A stretch of 48,109 bases of DNA from Clostridium ihumii AP5 (GTDB taxonomy: Bacteria > Bacillota > Clostridia > Clostridiales > Clostridiaceae), in assembly GCF_000612845.1 (NCBI RefSeq), contig NZ_CCAT010000090.1, positions 1 to 48,109 on the forward strand. Direction: 5' to 3'. Of this stretch, positions 37,676 through 47,552 are shown piece after piece (position 1 is the stretch's first letter; each line of letters starts with the position of its first letter). Made by a program: the position numbers and the translations under genes. The notes under the pieces are model-generated. The model worked only from the letters and a program-made list of their open reading frames with translations. It searched no databases and had not been told where the DNA came from.

Positions 37676-38445
37676 ATTATGAATTCTCGTTTACAATTTT
37701 AAACTCAAATCTGTAATGTATATTAAATAACGTTATGCAAGGTTGAAACCTCGCCTACAATGGTTGGGACTTTAATTTTATTTGCTTTGTAGCTGAGGTT
37801 TTGACCTTGGCGGATTATATCCTTGCTAAGTTTTATTACTTCTATTCTTAAGATATACCAATCAACAAGAGGGACAGAGACATATTTAGGGCTATTTATT
37901 TTCTCATAATTTATTTCCCTTTTAAAAAAGATATTTATCTAAACTAGTAAAGTCAGTCCCTAAAAAATTTAAAATTAAGCTCAAATATTAAAATTTTAAA
38001 ATGTGTCTTGCAAGAATGAATTCTCGTTTACAACTTTAAATTCAAATTTGTAATATATATCAAATTACGTTATGCAAGGTTGAAACCTCGCCTACAATGG
38101 TTGGAAATCAATTTAATTATCCTCGTAGCTGAGGTTTTAACCTTGGCGGTCTTTGATTTGGATATAACGACTAAAAAACAATACCTCATAATACCGTTTA
38201 GCAAGAATGAATTCTCGTTTACAACTTTAAATTCAAATTTGTAATATATATTAAATTACGTTATGCAAGGTTGAAACCTGGCCTACAATGGTTGGAAATC
38301 AATTTAATTATCCTCGTAGCTGAGGTTTTAACCTTGGCGGTCTTTGATTTGGATATAGTTCCTTAAAAACAATACCTCATAATACCGTTTAGCAAAAATG
38401 AATTCTCTCCTACAATTTTAAATTCATTTTTAATTTTTCATTTCT
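37676..38445 (+). repeat. Family B tandem array, 191-bp unit
   Basis: Two exact-length units, 38011-38201 and 38202-38392, differ at only a few positions. A third begins at 38393 and breaks off near 38445. An earlier copy starts near 37676 and is separated by an unrelated stretch (about 37820-38010). Each unit contains a GAAT-GA-ATTC module, a GGTT-GA-AACC left module (38075-38095, 38266-38286) and a right module (38125-38148, 38316-38339). Confidence 0.9.
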
Positions 38446-38487
38446 ATAAGTTTTAAAGATATATTTGAAATTGTGTATTTTTCTGCA

Positions 38488-38524
38488 AGTTTAAGGAACG
38501 GTTTGTTGCCGTTCCTTAATTAAT
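38488..38524 (-). terminator. Probable terminator hairpin after the HtrA-like gene
   Basis: TTAAGGAACGG (38491-38501) pairs perfectly with CCGTTCCTTAA (38509-38519). Neither side has a long T tract, so it might end the minus-strand transcript or be part of the repeat landscape. Confidence 0.45.
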
Positions 38525-38661
38525 TATAAATATATTAATATCAATCTTATATTAAATATAACAAAATTACAATTATTTTTTAACATACACTTTAAATTTT
38601 CATATGAATCTTTGTCTCAATTAAAACCATTTCATTTAAAGTTTAATGTTATTTTATAAAA

Positions 38662-39828
38662 TTAATTAGTCATTCTATAATAACCTAACCTTACATTTAC
38701 AAATTCATATTTTCCTTTTTTAAGGATTTTGCATTCTACTAATTCTCCATCTTTTAAGCCTTTTAAACATCTATTTAAATCTTCAATTTCTTTCACTTGT
38801 ATATTGTTCACTTCAACTATAATATCTGTTGGTCTTAATCCAGCTTCATATGCATTACTTTCCTTTAATACATCTTTAATATATATTCCTGTTATTCCTT
38901 CACTTGAACTCTTTGGTATAGCCTTTTCGCCAACTATTCCTAGTCCTAATTTCAATGAACTTCCTTTTTGCATCAATGCATCAATCACAGCTTTTGACTC
39001 TTTTAAAGATATTGCTAAACTTTCGTCTTTTAAGTGTTGTGAATAATTTAGTGCATTATTATTTATTCCTATAAATTCTCCCCTTAAATTACAAAGTGGT
39101 GTTCCTGTATCTCCAGGCAAAATTTTAACTGTATTTTTTATTGTTGTATATCCTATGGGCTGTCCACTTTGTCTATCTACTATTGAAACCCTTTGTTCCT
39201 TATTCTCTATTTTCCCATGTGAATAGTTCTCTTTAAATGAGTTAGCAATAGGATTTCCTATTGCTAACACTTCATCTCCATTATTAACCTCATAACTATC
39301 ATTTATCGCCATTGCTTTCAAATTCGTTGCTTCTATCTTTATAACCGCTAAATCAAGCATTGCATCTACACCTATAACTTCAGCATAATACACTTTATTA
39401 TCATTTAATTTAACCTTTATTTGGTCAGCATTATTTATAACATGTCGATTGGTTACTATATAACCATCACCACTTATAATTGTTCCTGCACCGCTGTTAA
39501 ATTCTTCATGACTTTGAGTATTGATCTTACTTATAGATACAACTGATTCTTCTAAAATATTTGCAAGTTCCTTAATAGCCAATTCCTTTTCTTCTGATGT
39601 AACATTTTTTTGCTCTAATTTAATATTTTTCTCATTAATATTCTCAAATTTATAATCAACTATAAACTTAGCTGCTATTGCTCCTGAAAGGGAAGCTATA
39701 ATAACATAAATAATACAGCGTTTTACTTTATCATAAAACTCTTTCTTTTTATCCTTCGCCTTTTGAAATCTAATATCATCACCAATATTAGTAGACGACT
39801 TGTCTTCCCAGCTCTTGTCATTATTCAT
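38662..39828 (-). CDS. HtrA/DegP-like membrane protein with threonine at the nucleophile site
   Basis: The 388-residue protein has a cytoplasmic charged N-terminus, one transmembrane helix (about 38-55), a trypsin-like S1C domain and a C-terminal PDZ domain (about 290-388). The catalytic histidine H129 (TNRHVI) and aspartate D159 (LDLAVIK) are present. The nucleophile loop, normally GNSGGP, reads GDTGTP at 239-244, so T241 (codon ACA, 39106-39108) replaces serine. It may be an inactive or altered protease. It follows a histidine kinase and response regulator, an arrangement like the CssRS/HtrA stress pair of B. subtilis. ATG start with AGGAGG. Confidence 0.85.
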   Translation of the reverse strand: MNNDKSWEDKSSTNIGDDIRFQKAKDKKKEFYDKVKRCIIYVIIASLSGAIAAKFIVDYKFENINEKNIKLEQKNVTSEEKELAIKELANILEESVVSISKINTQSHEEFNSGAGTIISGDGYIVTNRHVINNADQIKVKLNDNKVYYAEVIGVDAMLDLAVIKIEATNLKAMAINDSYEVNNGDEVLAIGNPIANSFKENYSHGKIENKEQRVSIVDRQSGQPIGYTTIKNTVKILPGDTGTPLCNLRGEFIGINNNALNYSQHLKDESLAISLKESKAVIDALMQKGSSLKLGLGIVGEKAIPKSSSEGITGIYIKDVLKESNAYEAGLRPTDIIVEVNNIQVKEIEDLNRCLKGLKDGELVECKILKKGKYEFVNVRLGYYRMTN

Positions 39829-39972
39829 ATAGCTCCTCCTTCCCTCTCATCATCACTAAATTGTAAAGTCTCTCCCTAAAACCAACAATCTAACTTTTTC
39901 TATAACGTATCTATTAATTTACTTCACTAAAATTTTCACTATAAAATTCAAATACTGATATTTCATTATTGT

Positions 39973-41394
39973 TTAAGCTAATGTTAACGTAAATACAAAC
40001 ATTACACCATCTTCAGTGTTTTCAACCCAAACTTCTTCGTCTAACATAGTTATGATTTTCTTTACTATTGATAATCCTAGCCCAGAACTAACTCTGTTTG
40101 TTCTAGATTTATCTCCTCTATAAAATCGTTCCCATATGTTTTTAAGTTCATCATCTGATATATGCTTACCTTTATTTTCTATAGATATATAAGCTTTTCC
40201 CGCTTTTGTTTTGCAAGATATAATAATTAATGCCCCTTCATCAGAATGCTTTATAGCATTATCTAATAAGTTTATTATCACTTGGAATATTCTATCCTGA
40301 TCTCCATAAACTAATAGTTCATCAGATTCAAAAAATACATCAACTTTTATTTTTTTCTCTTTTATTTTACCTTCATTCTTTAAAATGCTAAGCCTAATTA
40401 TGTCATTAATGTCTATCTTCCTTAATGCTAACGTTATACGTCCTTCTTCAATTGCTGACATGTCTAAAAGATCATTAACAAGTCTTGTAAGTCTTTGCGT
40501 CTCTTCATAAGCTATTGTTAAATAATGTTCTTCCTTTTCTTTTGGTACAACACCATCTAATATCCCTCTAATAAATCCATTTATAGATGTTATTGGAGAC
40601 CTTATATCATGAGATACATTGCAAATAAATTCACGTCTATTTTTCTCTACCTTTTCTAATGAATTAGCCATGGAATTAAATGCTTCTGCAAAGTTTCCTA
40701 TTTCATCATTGCTTTTTATTTCAACTCTCTTTTCAACATCTCCATTTGCTATTTTCCTTGCTACTGTACTCATATTTTGCAATGGTTTTATAACTATTTT
40801 ATCTACAAAAATGTAGATTATTCCAATAGATAAAATCATTACAATAGCCGTAGATAACCATATAATTCTATATATATTTATAAGTGATTCCTTTAATTGA
40901 TTTGTCTTAACACCAACTATAATAGTTGCTACAACCACATTTTCATCACTTACAATGTCTTGCACTAAAGAATAATCTCCTGTAGGTATTAATTCATTTT
41001 TTTTAGTTACCTTTTCAAGAACGTTTTTCTTATTTTGGCCCAAGACATTCTCGTCATTTTTATCAAACACTTGCTTTCCTGTAATATTTTTTTCTTTGTC
41101 CTCTATGGATACAAATACATAGCCATTAGCATCCACTAAAAATATACTTTCTTCAAAGTGTTTACCAATAAATTTAATTCTACTTTCTAATTCGCCTGAC
41201 TCTAAGTTTCCTTGCATATAACTTAAAGTTAATTCTTTTATTGCGCTTGCATGATTTAAAACCTGATCTTGTTTTTCTTCTATATAATGATTATTAAACC
41301 AAAGTGACAAAACTGTTGCTATTAGTGACAAACTAAAAAATATAATTACTGTGTATATAAGCACCATTTTTGAGAATAGGTTTTGTCTTGCCAT
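39973..41394 (-). CDS. Membrane sensor histidine kinase
   Basis: The 473-residue two-TM sensor kinase has TM1 (about 9-33), an extracellular sensor domain of about 140 residues, TM2 (about 176-198), HAMP (about 199-250), HisKA with the phosphorylation site H262 (SHDIRSP) and an HATPase domain with N (NLLDNAIKH) and G (SSGLGLSIVKKI) boxes. Its start overlaps the response-regulator stop by one base, so translation is coupled. The signal is unknown. Adjacency to an HtrA-like gene hints at envelope stress. Confidence 0.95.
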   Translation of the reverse strand: MARQNLFSKMVLIYTVIIFFSLSLIATVLSLWFNNHYIEEKQDQVLNHASAIKELTLSYMQGNLESGELESRIKFIGKHFEESIFLVDANGYVFVSIEDKEKNITGKQVFDKNDENVLGQNKKNVLEKVTKKNELIPTGDYSLVQDIVSDENVVVATIIVGVKTNQLKESLINIYRIIWLSTAIVMILSIGIIYIFVDKIVIKPLQNMSTVARKIANGDVEKRVEIKSNDEIGNFAEAFNSMANSLEKVEKNRREFICNVSHDIRSPITSINGFIRGILDGVVPKEKEEHYLTIAYEETQRLTRLVNDLLDMSAIEEGRITLALRKIDINDIIRLSILKNEGKIKEKKIKVDVFFESDELLVYGDQDRIFQVIINLLDNAIKHSDEGALIIISCKTKAGKAYISIENKGKHISDDELKNIWERFYRGDKSRTNRVSSGLGLSIVKKIITMLDEEVWVENTEDGVMFVFTLTLA

Positions 41395-42080
41395 TACTTC
41401 ACCTCAAACTTATATCCTACACCCCAAACTGTTTCAATTTGCCAATTTGATCCGCCTTCAATCTTTTCTCTAAGTCTTTTAATATGAACATCTACAGTTC
41501 TTGAATCTCCTGGATAATCATATCCCCAAACTTCACATAATAACTGTTCTCTTGTAAATACTCTATTTTTATTACTAGCTAAATAATATAATAATTCAAA
41601 TTCTTTAGGTGGCATTTTAACTTCTTGATTTTTATAAACTACACTATAAGAATTTGCATCTACTATTAAACTATCATATGTTATTGTTTCTTTATTTTCT
41701 GATTCCATTGTATATCTTCTTAAAACAGCTTTTACCCTTGCAATTAATTCCTTAGGCTCGAACGGTTTAACGATATAATCATCAGCTCCTAATTCTAGCC
41801 CTAAAACTTTATCAAAAGTTTCACCTTTTGCAGTAACCATTATAACTGGTATTTCGCTGTCTTTTCTTATCCATTTTAATACATCCATTCCATCAAGGTA
41901 TGGTAACATTACGTCTAATATAACTAAATCCGGCTTAAAACTTAAAAAACACTCCTGTGCTTCTTTTCCATCGTGAGCAGTTTTTATGTTATACCCTGCA
42001 CTTTCTAAGTACATTTTTATAACTTCGCAAATATTTTTGTCATCATCAACTACTAATACCTTAGCTATTGAACCTTCCAT
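41394..42080 (-). CDS. OmpR-family response regulator
   Basis: The 228-residue protein has an N-terminal receiver domain (acidic pocket DDD at 12-14, phosphorylation site D56, conserved lysine in VKPFEP) and a C-terminal winged-helix DNA-binding domain (about 130-228, RTVDVHIKRLREKI). It is the partner of the overlapping kinase gene. Good AGGAGG site. The operon may be autoregulated, since a palindrome is found upstream. Confidence 0.95.
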   Translation of the reverse strand: MEGSIAKVLVVDDDKNICEVIKMYLESAGYNIKTAHDGKEAQECFLSFKPDLVILDVMLPYLDGMDVLKWIRKDSEIPVIMVTAKGETFDKVLGLELGADDYIVKPFEPKELIARVKAVLRRYTMESENKETITYDSLIVDANSYSVVYKNQEVKMPPKEFELLYYLASNKNRVFTREQLLCEVWGYDYPGDSRTVDVHIKRLREKIEGGSNWQIETVWGVGYKFEVK

Positions 42081-42400
42081 AACATAAGCCCTCCTAATTA
42101 TTTTTATATATTTATATATTTACAATGTTTTTAATACATCATATAATACTTGTCCTTATAATTATCATACTATTATTAATATTAATTATAAATTACAATT
42201 CATTATATTAATAGACTTGTCTACATAATCTCTTCCAGGAAAATATTACCTCATGTTTAACATTGTTATATTTAATCATACTTCCATTATAATAGGTATG
42301 AGGTATAATTATAAGTTTTGTTACAAAACATTCACATTTTTTTGTAAATCTATGATATTACTATTACATTTTCATGAAAATTCATAAAAATAAGCATATA
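42081..42400. other. Intergenic region upstream of the response regulator
   Basis: No gene. A 15-bp palindrome, GTTTTGTTACAAAAC (42315-42329), and CCTCAT/ATGAGG about 45 bp apart (42249-42303) are the only structures. Either could be an operator. Confidence 0.4.
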
Positions 42401-42436
42401 AATAAAGTGGTACTAAAAAAATAGTACCACTTTATT
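42401..42436 (-). terminator. prs intrinsic terminator
   Basis: ATAAAGTGGTACTA (42402-42415) pairs perfectly with TAGTACCACTTTAT (42422-42435), with T-rich sequence following on the minus strand. Confidence 0.8.
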
Positions 42437-42444
42437 GTTTTATA

Positions 42445-43401
42445 TTAATCAAATAATTTACTTACAGAAATATCTTGGTAAATTCTCTTTACAGCTTCAG
42501 CAAATATTGGTGCAACTGATAAAGTTTTTATTTTTTCTATTTGTTTTTCTTCTGCTAAATGAATTGTATCTAATACAACTAATTTTTTAATTGCAGATTT
42601 TTCTATTCTCTCTATTGCAGGTCCTGATAAAACGCCATGTGAACAGCATGCATAAACTTCTTTAGCACCTCTTTCAACTAAAGCATTTGCACCATTACAA
42701 ATAGTTCCTGCTGTATCTATCATATCATCGATAAGTATAACTCTTTTATCTTTTACATCACCTATTATGTTCATGATTTCACACACATTTGCTTTTGGTC
42801 TTCTTTTATCAATTATAGCTATTGGTGCATTTAATCTATCTGCAAAGTTTCTTGCACGAGTTACACTTCCAAGGTCTGGTGAAACTACTACAACATCATC
42901 TGCATCTTTAAAACCATTTTCTATAAAGTGTTTAGCAAGGATTGGAGCTCCTGTTAGATTATCAACTGGAATGTCGAAGTAACCTTGTATTTGAGCTGCA
43001 TGTAAATCCATTGTTAATACTCTATCAGCTCCTGCTGCAGTTATTAAATCTGCAACTAATTTAGCTGTTATTGGATCTCTTGCCTTAGCTTTTCTGTCTT
43101 GTCTTGCATAACCATAGTAAGGAATAACCGCTGTTATTCTTCCTGCTGATGCTCTTTTTAATGCATCAATCATTATTAAAAGTTCCATTAAGTTATCATT
43201 TACTGGTGAGTTAGTTGGTTGAACAACAAACACATCAAGTCCTCTAACTGTCTCAGCTATATTAACTGATATTTCTCCATCACTAAAGTGTCCTACCTTA
43301 GAGTCTCCAACTTTTAATCCTAAGATATTTGCTATATCTTCTGCTAATTTTGGATAAGAATTTCCTGTAAAAATCTTAATGTTTTTACCATGTGATATCA
43401 T
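42445..43401 (-). CDS. prs: Ribose-phosphate pyrophosphokinase
   Basis: Makes PRPP for purine, pyrimidine, histidine and tryptophan synthesis. I place the start at [11 protein letters not shown] because GGGAGG lies 7 bases upstream. An ATG 15 bases earlier overlaps that site. This gives 318 residues. Motifs: [11 protein letters not shown] (132-142), the flexible loop KRRPKA (199-204) and the PRPP-binding [10 protein letters not shown] (224-233). It follows glmU by 20 bp, the conserved glmU-prs pair. Confidence 0.97.
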   Translation of the reverse strand: MISHGKNIKIFTGNSYPKLAEDIANILGLKVGDSKVGHFSDGEISVNIAETVRGLDVFVVQPTNSPVNDNLMELLIMIDALKRASAGRITAVIPYYGYARQDRKAKARDPITAKLVADLITAAGADRVLTMDLHAAQIQGYFDIPVDNLTGAPILAKHFIENGFKDADDVVVVSPDLGSVTRARNFADRLNAPIAIIDKRRPKANVCEIMNIIGDVKDKRVILIDDMIDTAGTICNGANALVERGAKEVYACCSHGVLSGPAIERIEKSAIKKLVVLDTIHLAEEKQIEKIKTLSVAPIFAEAVKRIYQDISVSKLFD

Positions 43402-43421
43402 ACGTAGTCCTCCCATTTTTA

Positions 43422-44783
43422 TTACTTATTTTTTTTTACCCAATTTTCTTTATTTACTTGTCTAGCTCTTGCAATAGCTAGAGAATTTTTTGGCACTTTC
43501 TCTGTGATTGTTGAACCTGCAGCTATATATGTATCATCTTCAACTTCTACTGGAGAAACTAAATTAGTGTTACATCCTATAAATGCATTATTTCCAATAA
43601 TAGTTTTGTTTTTATGAACTCCATCATAGTTAACCACTACAGTTCCACAACCAAAATTACATTTTTCTCCTACTTCTGCATCCCCTATGTATGTTAAGTG
43701 AGATATCTTTGTTCCATCTCCAATTGTAGATTTTTTGATTTCAACAAAATCTCCAATTTTTACTTTGTTTCCTATAACACTTTGTGGACGTATGTAAGCA
43801 AATGGTCCTACTGTTGTATTTTTTCCTATACTACTTTCTATTATAACTGAACTTTGAATTGTTACATCTTCTTCTATTTTACTATCGTTTATTCTACAAC
43901 CTGGATATATTATACAGTTATCTTTTATAACTGTTTTTCCTTCTATAAAATTGTTTGGATATATTATTGTATCTTTTCCTATTTGAATATCACAATTTAT
44001 ATATACGTTATCTGGATCTATTAGGATTACTCCATTCTCCATATGTTTTTCATTAATTCTTTTTCTCATTATTCTTTCAGCTATGGCAAGCTCACCCTTA
44101 GAGTTTACTGCTGTAATTTCTTCTACTGGCACATCAACTGCGCCAATTTTCTTTTCTTTACCCTTTAGAATTTCTATAACATCTGTTAAATAATATTCGC
44201 CTTGGTTATTGTTATTATTTAAATTTGATAATGCAGATAATAATTCTTCAATATCAAAACAGTACATTCCTGAATTAATTTCTTTTACTTTTGCTTCTGT
44301 TTCATTACAATCTTTAAATTCAACTATTTTTTCTACTTCATTATTTGAATTTCTTATTATTCTTCCATATTTAGCTGGATTATCCATAATAGAAGTTAAT
44401 ATAGTTGCACTGAAACTTCCTTCATTATGATAATTTAAAAGTTTATTAACTGTTTCTTCAGTAATTAAAGGTCCATCTCCAACAAAAATTGCAACTGTTC
44501 CTTTTTTTCCTTTTAGGAATTCTTCTGCACACATAACAGCATGACCTGTACCTAATTGTTTATCTTGAACTGAATAAACAACATTTCTATCTTTTGTTCC
44601 TTCTTTTACTTTTTCTGCGCCTTTTCCTATAACTACATCTATATCTTCAACTTCACATTTTTTTAAAGTATCTATAACATGATTTATCATTTCTTTTCCG
44701 CATACTTTATGTAGAGTTTTAGGCGTTTCGGATTTCATTCTTTTTCCTTCTCCTGCCGCCAATACGATAGCACATTTATACAC
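43422..44783 (-). CDS. glmU: Bifunctional UDP-GlcNAc pyrophosphorylase / GlcN-1-P acetyltransferase
   Basis: The 453-residue enzyme completes UDP-N-acetylglucosamine synthesis for cell wall. The N-terminal uridyltransferase domain has [11 protein letters not shown] (8-18). The C-terminal left-handed beta-helix acetyltransferase domain (about 250-440) includes [11 protein letters not shown] and [10 protein letters not shown]. The start is GTG behind AGAGGTG. It is co-directional with prs, 20 bp away. Confidence 0.96.
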   Translation of the reverse strand: MYKCAIVLAAGEGKRMKSETPKTLHKVCGKEMINHVIDTLKKCEVEDIDVVIGKGAEKVKEGTKDRNVVYSVQDKQLGTGHAVMCAEEFLKGKKGTVAIFVGDGPLITEETVNKLLNYHNEGSFSATILTSIMDNPAKYGRIIRNSNNEVEKIVEFKDCNETEAKVKEINSGMYCFDIEELLSALSNLNNNNNQGEYYLTDVIEILKGKEKKIGAVDVPVEEITAVNSKGELAIAERIMRKRINEKHMENGVILIDPDNVYINCDIQIGKDTIIYPNNFIEGKTVIKDNCIIYPGCRINDSKIEEDVTIQSSVIIESSIGKNTTVGPFAYIRPQSVIGNKVKIGDFVEIKKSTIGDGTKISHLTYIGDAEVGEKCNFGCGTVVVNYDGVHKNKTIIGNNAFIGCNTNLVSPVEVEDDTYIAAGSTITEKVPKNSLAIARARQVNKENWVKKNK

Positions 44784-45112
44784 TTAATACACCTCTTTAA
44801 ACTATATCTTAATTTTATACAAATTAATCCTTTAATTTGCATTATATATTCTAATACAATCAACATTTTTTATAATAATATTTAATTTTTACTAAATATT
44901 ATTATTCATACCTTTATTAATTATATTTTATATAATTTATTTTTGCAAATAAAAGTGAATATTTTTTTAGTTTTTTTTCAAAAAGTACACCTTTTAATAA
45001 TTTTATTCGCACTTTTATATGGTTTTTTCTTAATAATAAAACGCATAAAATACACTTTTTAACATTATTTATGTGTTCTATTGTTATAAATATGTTGTAC
45101 AATTATTTTTTT
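44784..45112. other. Intergenic region upstream of glmU
   Basis: Very AT-rich. A 61-codon minus frame (44917-45102) is compositionally random and has no convincing ribosome site. I treat the stretch as non-coding, holding the glmU promoter. Confidence 0.5.
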
Positions 45113-45150
45113 ACAAAAAAATAAAAAGGAACAACGTCCTTTTTATTTTT
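45113..45150 (-). terminator. spoVG intrinsic terminator
   Basis: AAAAAGGA pairs with TCCTTTTT around a 6-base loop, followed by ATTTTTTT on the minus strand. Confidence 0.8.
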
Positions 45151-45160
45151 ACAAATAAAT

Positions 45161-45448
45161 TTATTTTTCTTCTGAATCAACAACAGTTTCTTCATTTCTA
45201 ACTTTTTCATACTCACCTAATATAGCTGATTGTATTTTTTCTCTTGTTTCTGTGTTGATTGGATGTGCTATGTCTTTAAATTCTCCATCTGGAGTTTTTC
45301 TACTAGGCATAGCTATAAAATATCCATTTTGGCCTTCTATAACTTTAATATCATGTATAACAAATTCATTATCTAATGTTATAGACACTATGGCCTTCAT
45401 TTTTCCTTCTGTAGCAATTTTTCTAACTCTAACATCTGTAATTTGCAT
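45161..45448 (-). CDS. spoVG: Septation/sporulation regulator SpoVG
   Basis: A 95-residue nucleic-acid-binding regulator that affects asymmetric septation, and in other species virulence genes. The core ([20 protein letters not shown], then [21 protein letters not shown]) is highly conserved in Bacillota. It is preceded by GGAGGTGG and a near-perfect sigma-H promoter. Its place between purR and glmU is classical. Confidence 0.97.
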   Translation of the reverse strand: MQITDVRVRKIATEGKMKAIVSITLDNEFVIHDIKVIEGQNGYFIAMPSRKTPDGEFKDIAHPINTETREKIQSAILGEYEKVRNEETVVDSEEK

Positions 45449-45483
45449 ATGAACTCCACCTCCAAGCTGTGCTATAGTGTATT

Positions 45484-45510
45484 ATTCTCCATATTTTTTA
45501 AATATCCTCT
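45484..45510 (-). promoter_or_regulatory. Sigma-H promoter of spoVG
   Basis: On the minus strand AGAGGATAT (45502-45510) is followed after 11 bases by GGAGAAT (45484-45490), fitting the sigma-H consensus RNAGGAWWW-N11-12-RNNGAAT. B. subtilis spoVG is a model sigma-H gene. Confidence 0.8.
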
Positions 45511-45587
45511 TTATTTTTTTGCAATTTTTTATTTTCTAACTATTTTAACAATTTATTAAAATTTTTCTTATAAATTTTCCTATAAAT

Positions 45588-45622
45588 AAGAAAAGAAGCA
45601 TTATAAAATGCCTCTTTCTATT
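45588..45622 (-). terminator. purR intrinsic terminator
   Basis: An imperfect stem (AGAAAGAGGCAT with ATGCTTCTTTTCT, around a TTTATA loop) lies just past the purR stop and is followed by T-rich sequence. Confidence 0.6.
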
Positions 45623-45637
45623 ATAAATTCCTATTGC

Positions 45638-46477
45638 CTATATTTTATCTATGTACTTTTCTGATGGCTTCACAATAGCTGTCCCGTCTTCACTTATTCC
45701 ATTATACTCTATAAGTGATACATAATTTTTTATTATTTTCTCTTTTGCATCAAAGTTGTTGTCAACAAGAACACCACAACCTACAAGTTCACTATCAAAC
45801 TCTTGTAGAAGCTCATCTATTCCCTTTGCAGTTCCGCCACCTCTCATAAAGTCATCAATAAATAGGCATTTACTATTTTTCTTCATTGCTTTTCTTGATA
45901 AAGACATAGTTTGGATTCTCTTATTAGTTCCTGATAAATAATTAACATTAACACTTGCACCTTCTGTTACTCTAGTTCTATTTCTAACAGTAACTAACTG
46001 GACTCCTAAATTTTTAGCTACTTCGTATGCTAGTGGTATTCCCTTAGTTTCTATTGTAACTATATAATCAACTTCTATATCTCTAAACATAGCAGCTAGT
46101 ATTTTTCCTGCTTTTGATATAATGTCTGGATTAAACATTAAGTCTGTAACATATAAAAAATCTCCAAGCATTATTCTATCTTTTTCTCTAAAAACATCAC
46201 AAAGTTCTTGTATAAATAAATTCTTTTCATATTTAGACATATCTATAGTAAACTTTATTCCACCAGCTGCTCCTGAAACTGTTTCAACTTTTCCCATATA
46301 AAGTTTTTCTAAAGTTTCTCTAACAATAACTACATCTTCACTTACTGTAGATTTTGCTGCATTAAATATTTCTGTAAATGTATTTAAATTAACTACTCTG
46401 TTTGGTGACTCTGTTAAAATTTTTGTTATTCCAACAACCCTTTGATTTCTACTAAACTTCTCAGATGATTTTTCCAT
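45638..46477 (-). CDS. purR: Purine operon repressor PurR (Bacillus type)
   Basis: A 279-residue repressor with an N-terminal winged helix (about 1-75) and a C-terminal phosphoribosyltransferase-like domain carrying the PRPP motif CLFIDDFMRGGGTAKG (204-219). PRPP lowers DNA binding. This is the PurR of Bacillus and Clostridium, unrelated to the LacI-type protein of E. coli. Its targets are not in this window, but prs makes its effector. Confidence 0.96.
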   Translation of the reverse strand: MEKSSEKFSRNQRVVGITKILTESPNRVVNLNTFTEIFNAAKSTVSEDVVIVRETLEKLYMGKVETVSGAAGGIKFTIDMSKYEKNLFIQELCDVFREKDRIMLGDFLYVTDLMFNPDIISKAGKILAAMFRDIEVDYIVTIETKGIPLAYEVAKNLGVQLVTVRNRTRVTEGASVNVNYLSGTNKRIQTMSLSRKAMKKNSKCLFIDDFMRGGGTAKGIDELLQEFDSELVGCGVLVDNNFDAKEKIIKNYVSLIEYNGISEDGTAIVKPSEKYIDKI

Positions 46478-46552
46478 ACTCTAATTTACCTTTCTCAACT
46501 TATAATCTTTTAGATCTCTTTTATATCATAATTTATATATCAACTTTTTTAT

Positions 46553-46834
46553 CTATTCCTTAAACAAAACTTCTATTATTTCTTTTACTTTATCATTACA
46601 TATATAATAGTTTACTTCAAGTCCATCTCTATTTCCTTTTATTATACCTGCTGCCCTTAACTTTTGCAGATGTTGAGACACTGTTGACTGTGGAAGCTCT
46701 AAGCAATTTTGCATACAAGTTACATTTCGTTCACCCTTTTCAAGTAAACTTCTTACTATACATAACCTTGCTGGATGCGCTATCGCTTTTAAAATTTCTG
46801 CATACTCTATATATAATTCATTATTATTCCCCAT
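46553..46834 (-). CDS. ArsR-family winged-helix transcriptional regulator
   Basis: The 93-residue protein has a typical ArsR/SmtB fold: ILKAIAHPARLCIVRSLLEKG at the N-terminus, a recognition helix near 47-61 (LPQSTVSQHLQKLRAAG) and a wing. Two cysteines (C40, C44) lie before the recognition helix, in a position used by some family members for metal or redox sensing. No metal-transport gene is adjacent, so the target is unknown. It lies upstream of purR, transcribed the same way with a 75-bp gap. Confidence 0.88.
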   Translation of the reverse strand: MGNNNELYIEYAEILKAIAHPARLCIVRSLLEKGERNVTCMQNCLELPQSTVSQHLQKLRAAGIIKGNRDGLEVNYYICNDKVKEIIEVLFKE

Positions 46835-46949
46835 AAAACAAACAACCTTTCTAAATTTCTCTATAGGATTTAAATCTTAAACTTAATAAATATTATCTTC
46901 CTTAATTAATAATATTAATTTTGAATTTATATCATTCATAGAATTCCAA

Positions 46950-47290
46950 GCTGGAATTTTAAACAATAGATTTATCAAATGACGTTACTTATATTACAGT
47001 TTATTCTATTATCATGTTGGAAACCAATTAAAAAGTAAGAGTGAAAAGTGAATAGTGATAGTGAATATTACTCACTTCGTTCTTAATATTTAAAAATAGA
47101 ACTATAAAAAACTAGTTTTTTTATATACTTTAACTAATTTGCTTAGCAAATTATCATAAAAATTGATTTTTTAAAAACTGAGACGTCAGTTTTATCCTTC
47201 ATTGTTAATTGTTAATTTTTTATAGCACTTTCTCAACTGAAACATGAATAACTTAAAGTTTCAACTTGGACTCCTATATTATTATATACA
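46950..47290 (+). repeat. Family A multi-hairpin repeat
   Basis: Contains ordered hairpins: AATATTA/TAATATT with loop CTCACTTCGTTCT (47064-47090), AAAAAACTAGTTTTTT (about 47107), AATTTGC/GCAAATT (47136-47152) and AAAACTGA/TCAGTTTT (47174-47193). The same order is found at 47800-48109. Positions 47291-47552 show nothing else but the leader of the small plus-strand gene. Confidence 0.7.
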
Positions 47291-47552
47291 TTATTCATAT
47301 ATTATGATTTATAAATATATTATAAATAATAATATGCAAATTTAAAACACATTTTATACAATAACTATTATTTCACGTTTTCTAAATGTTAAACATCATT
47401 GTTCTAAAACTTCAAACTCATATTTCATTGTTGCTTTTGGTATAATTTTTCAAATAAAACGTGAATAACTATATGTTTTTGAGAAATACTATTATAAGAT
47501 TTTAAGTTACTTATATATTTTTACTACAACTTGATTATAAAGAGGTGTTATA

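Noticed and set aside
38011-38445. CRISPR-like array
   Set aside because: The units are 191 bp and almost identical throughout. There are no short repeats alternating with unique spacers and no cas genes.
38491-38519. Attachment site or integron-type recombination site
   Set aside because: It is a plain perfect hairpin with no integrase or cassette structure nearby.
44917-45102. 61-codon minus-strand frame upstream of glmU
   Set aside because: Composition is that of random AT-rich DNA, with no ribosome site and no neighbours in operon. It overlaps the region expected to hold the glmU promoter.
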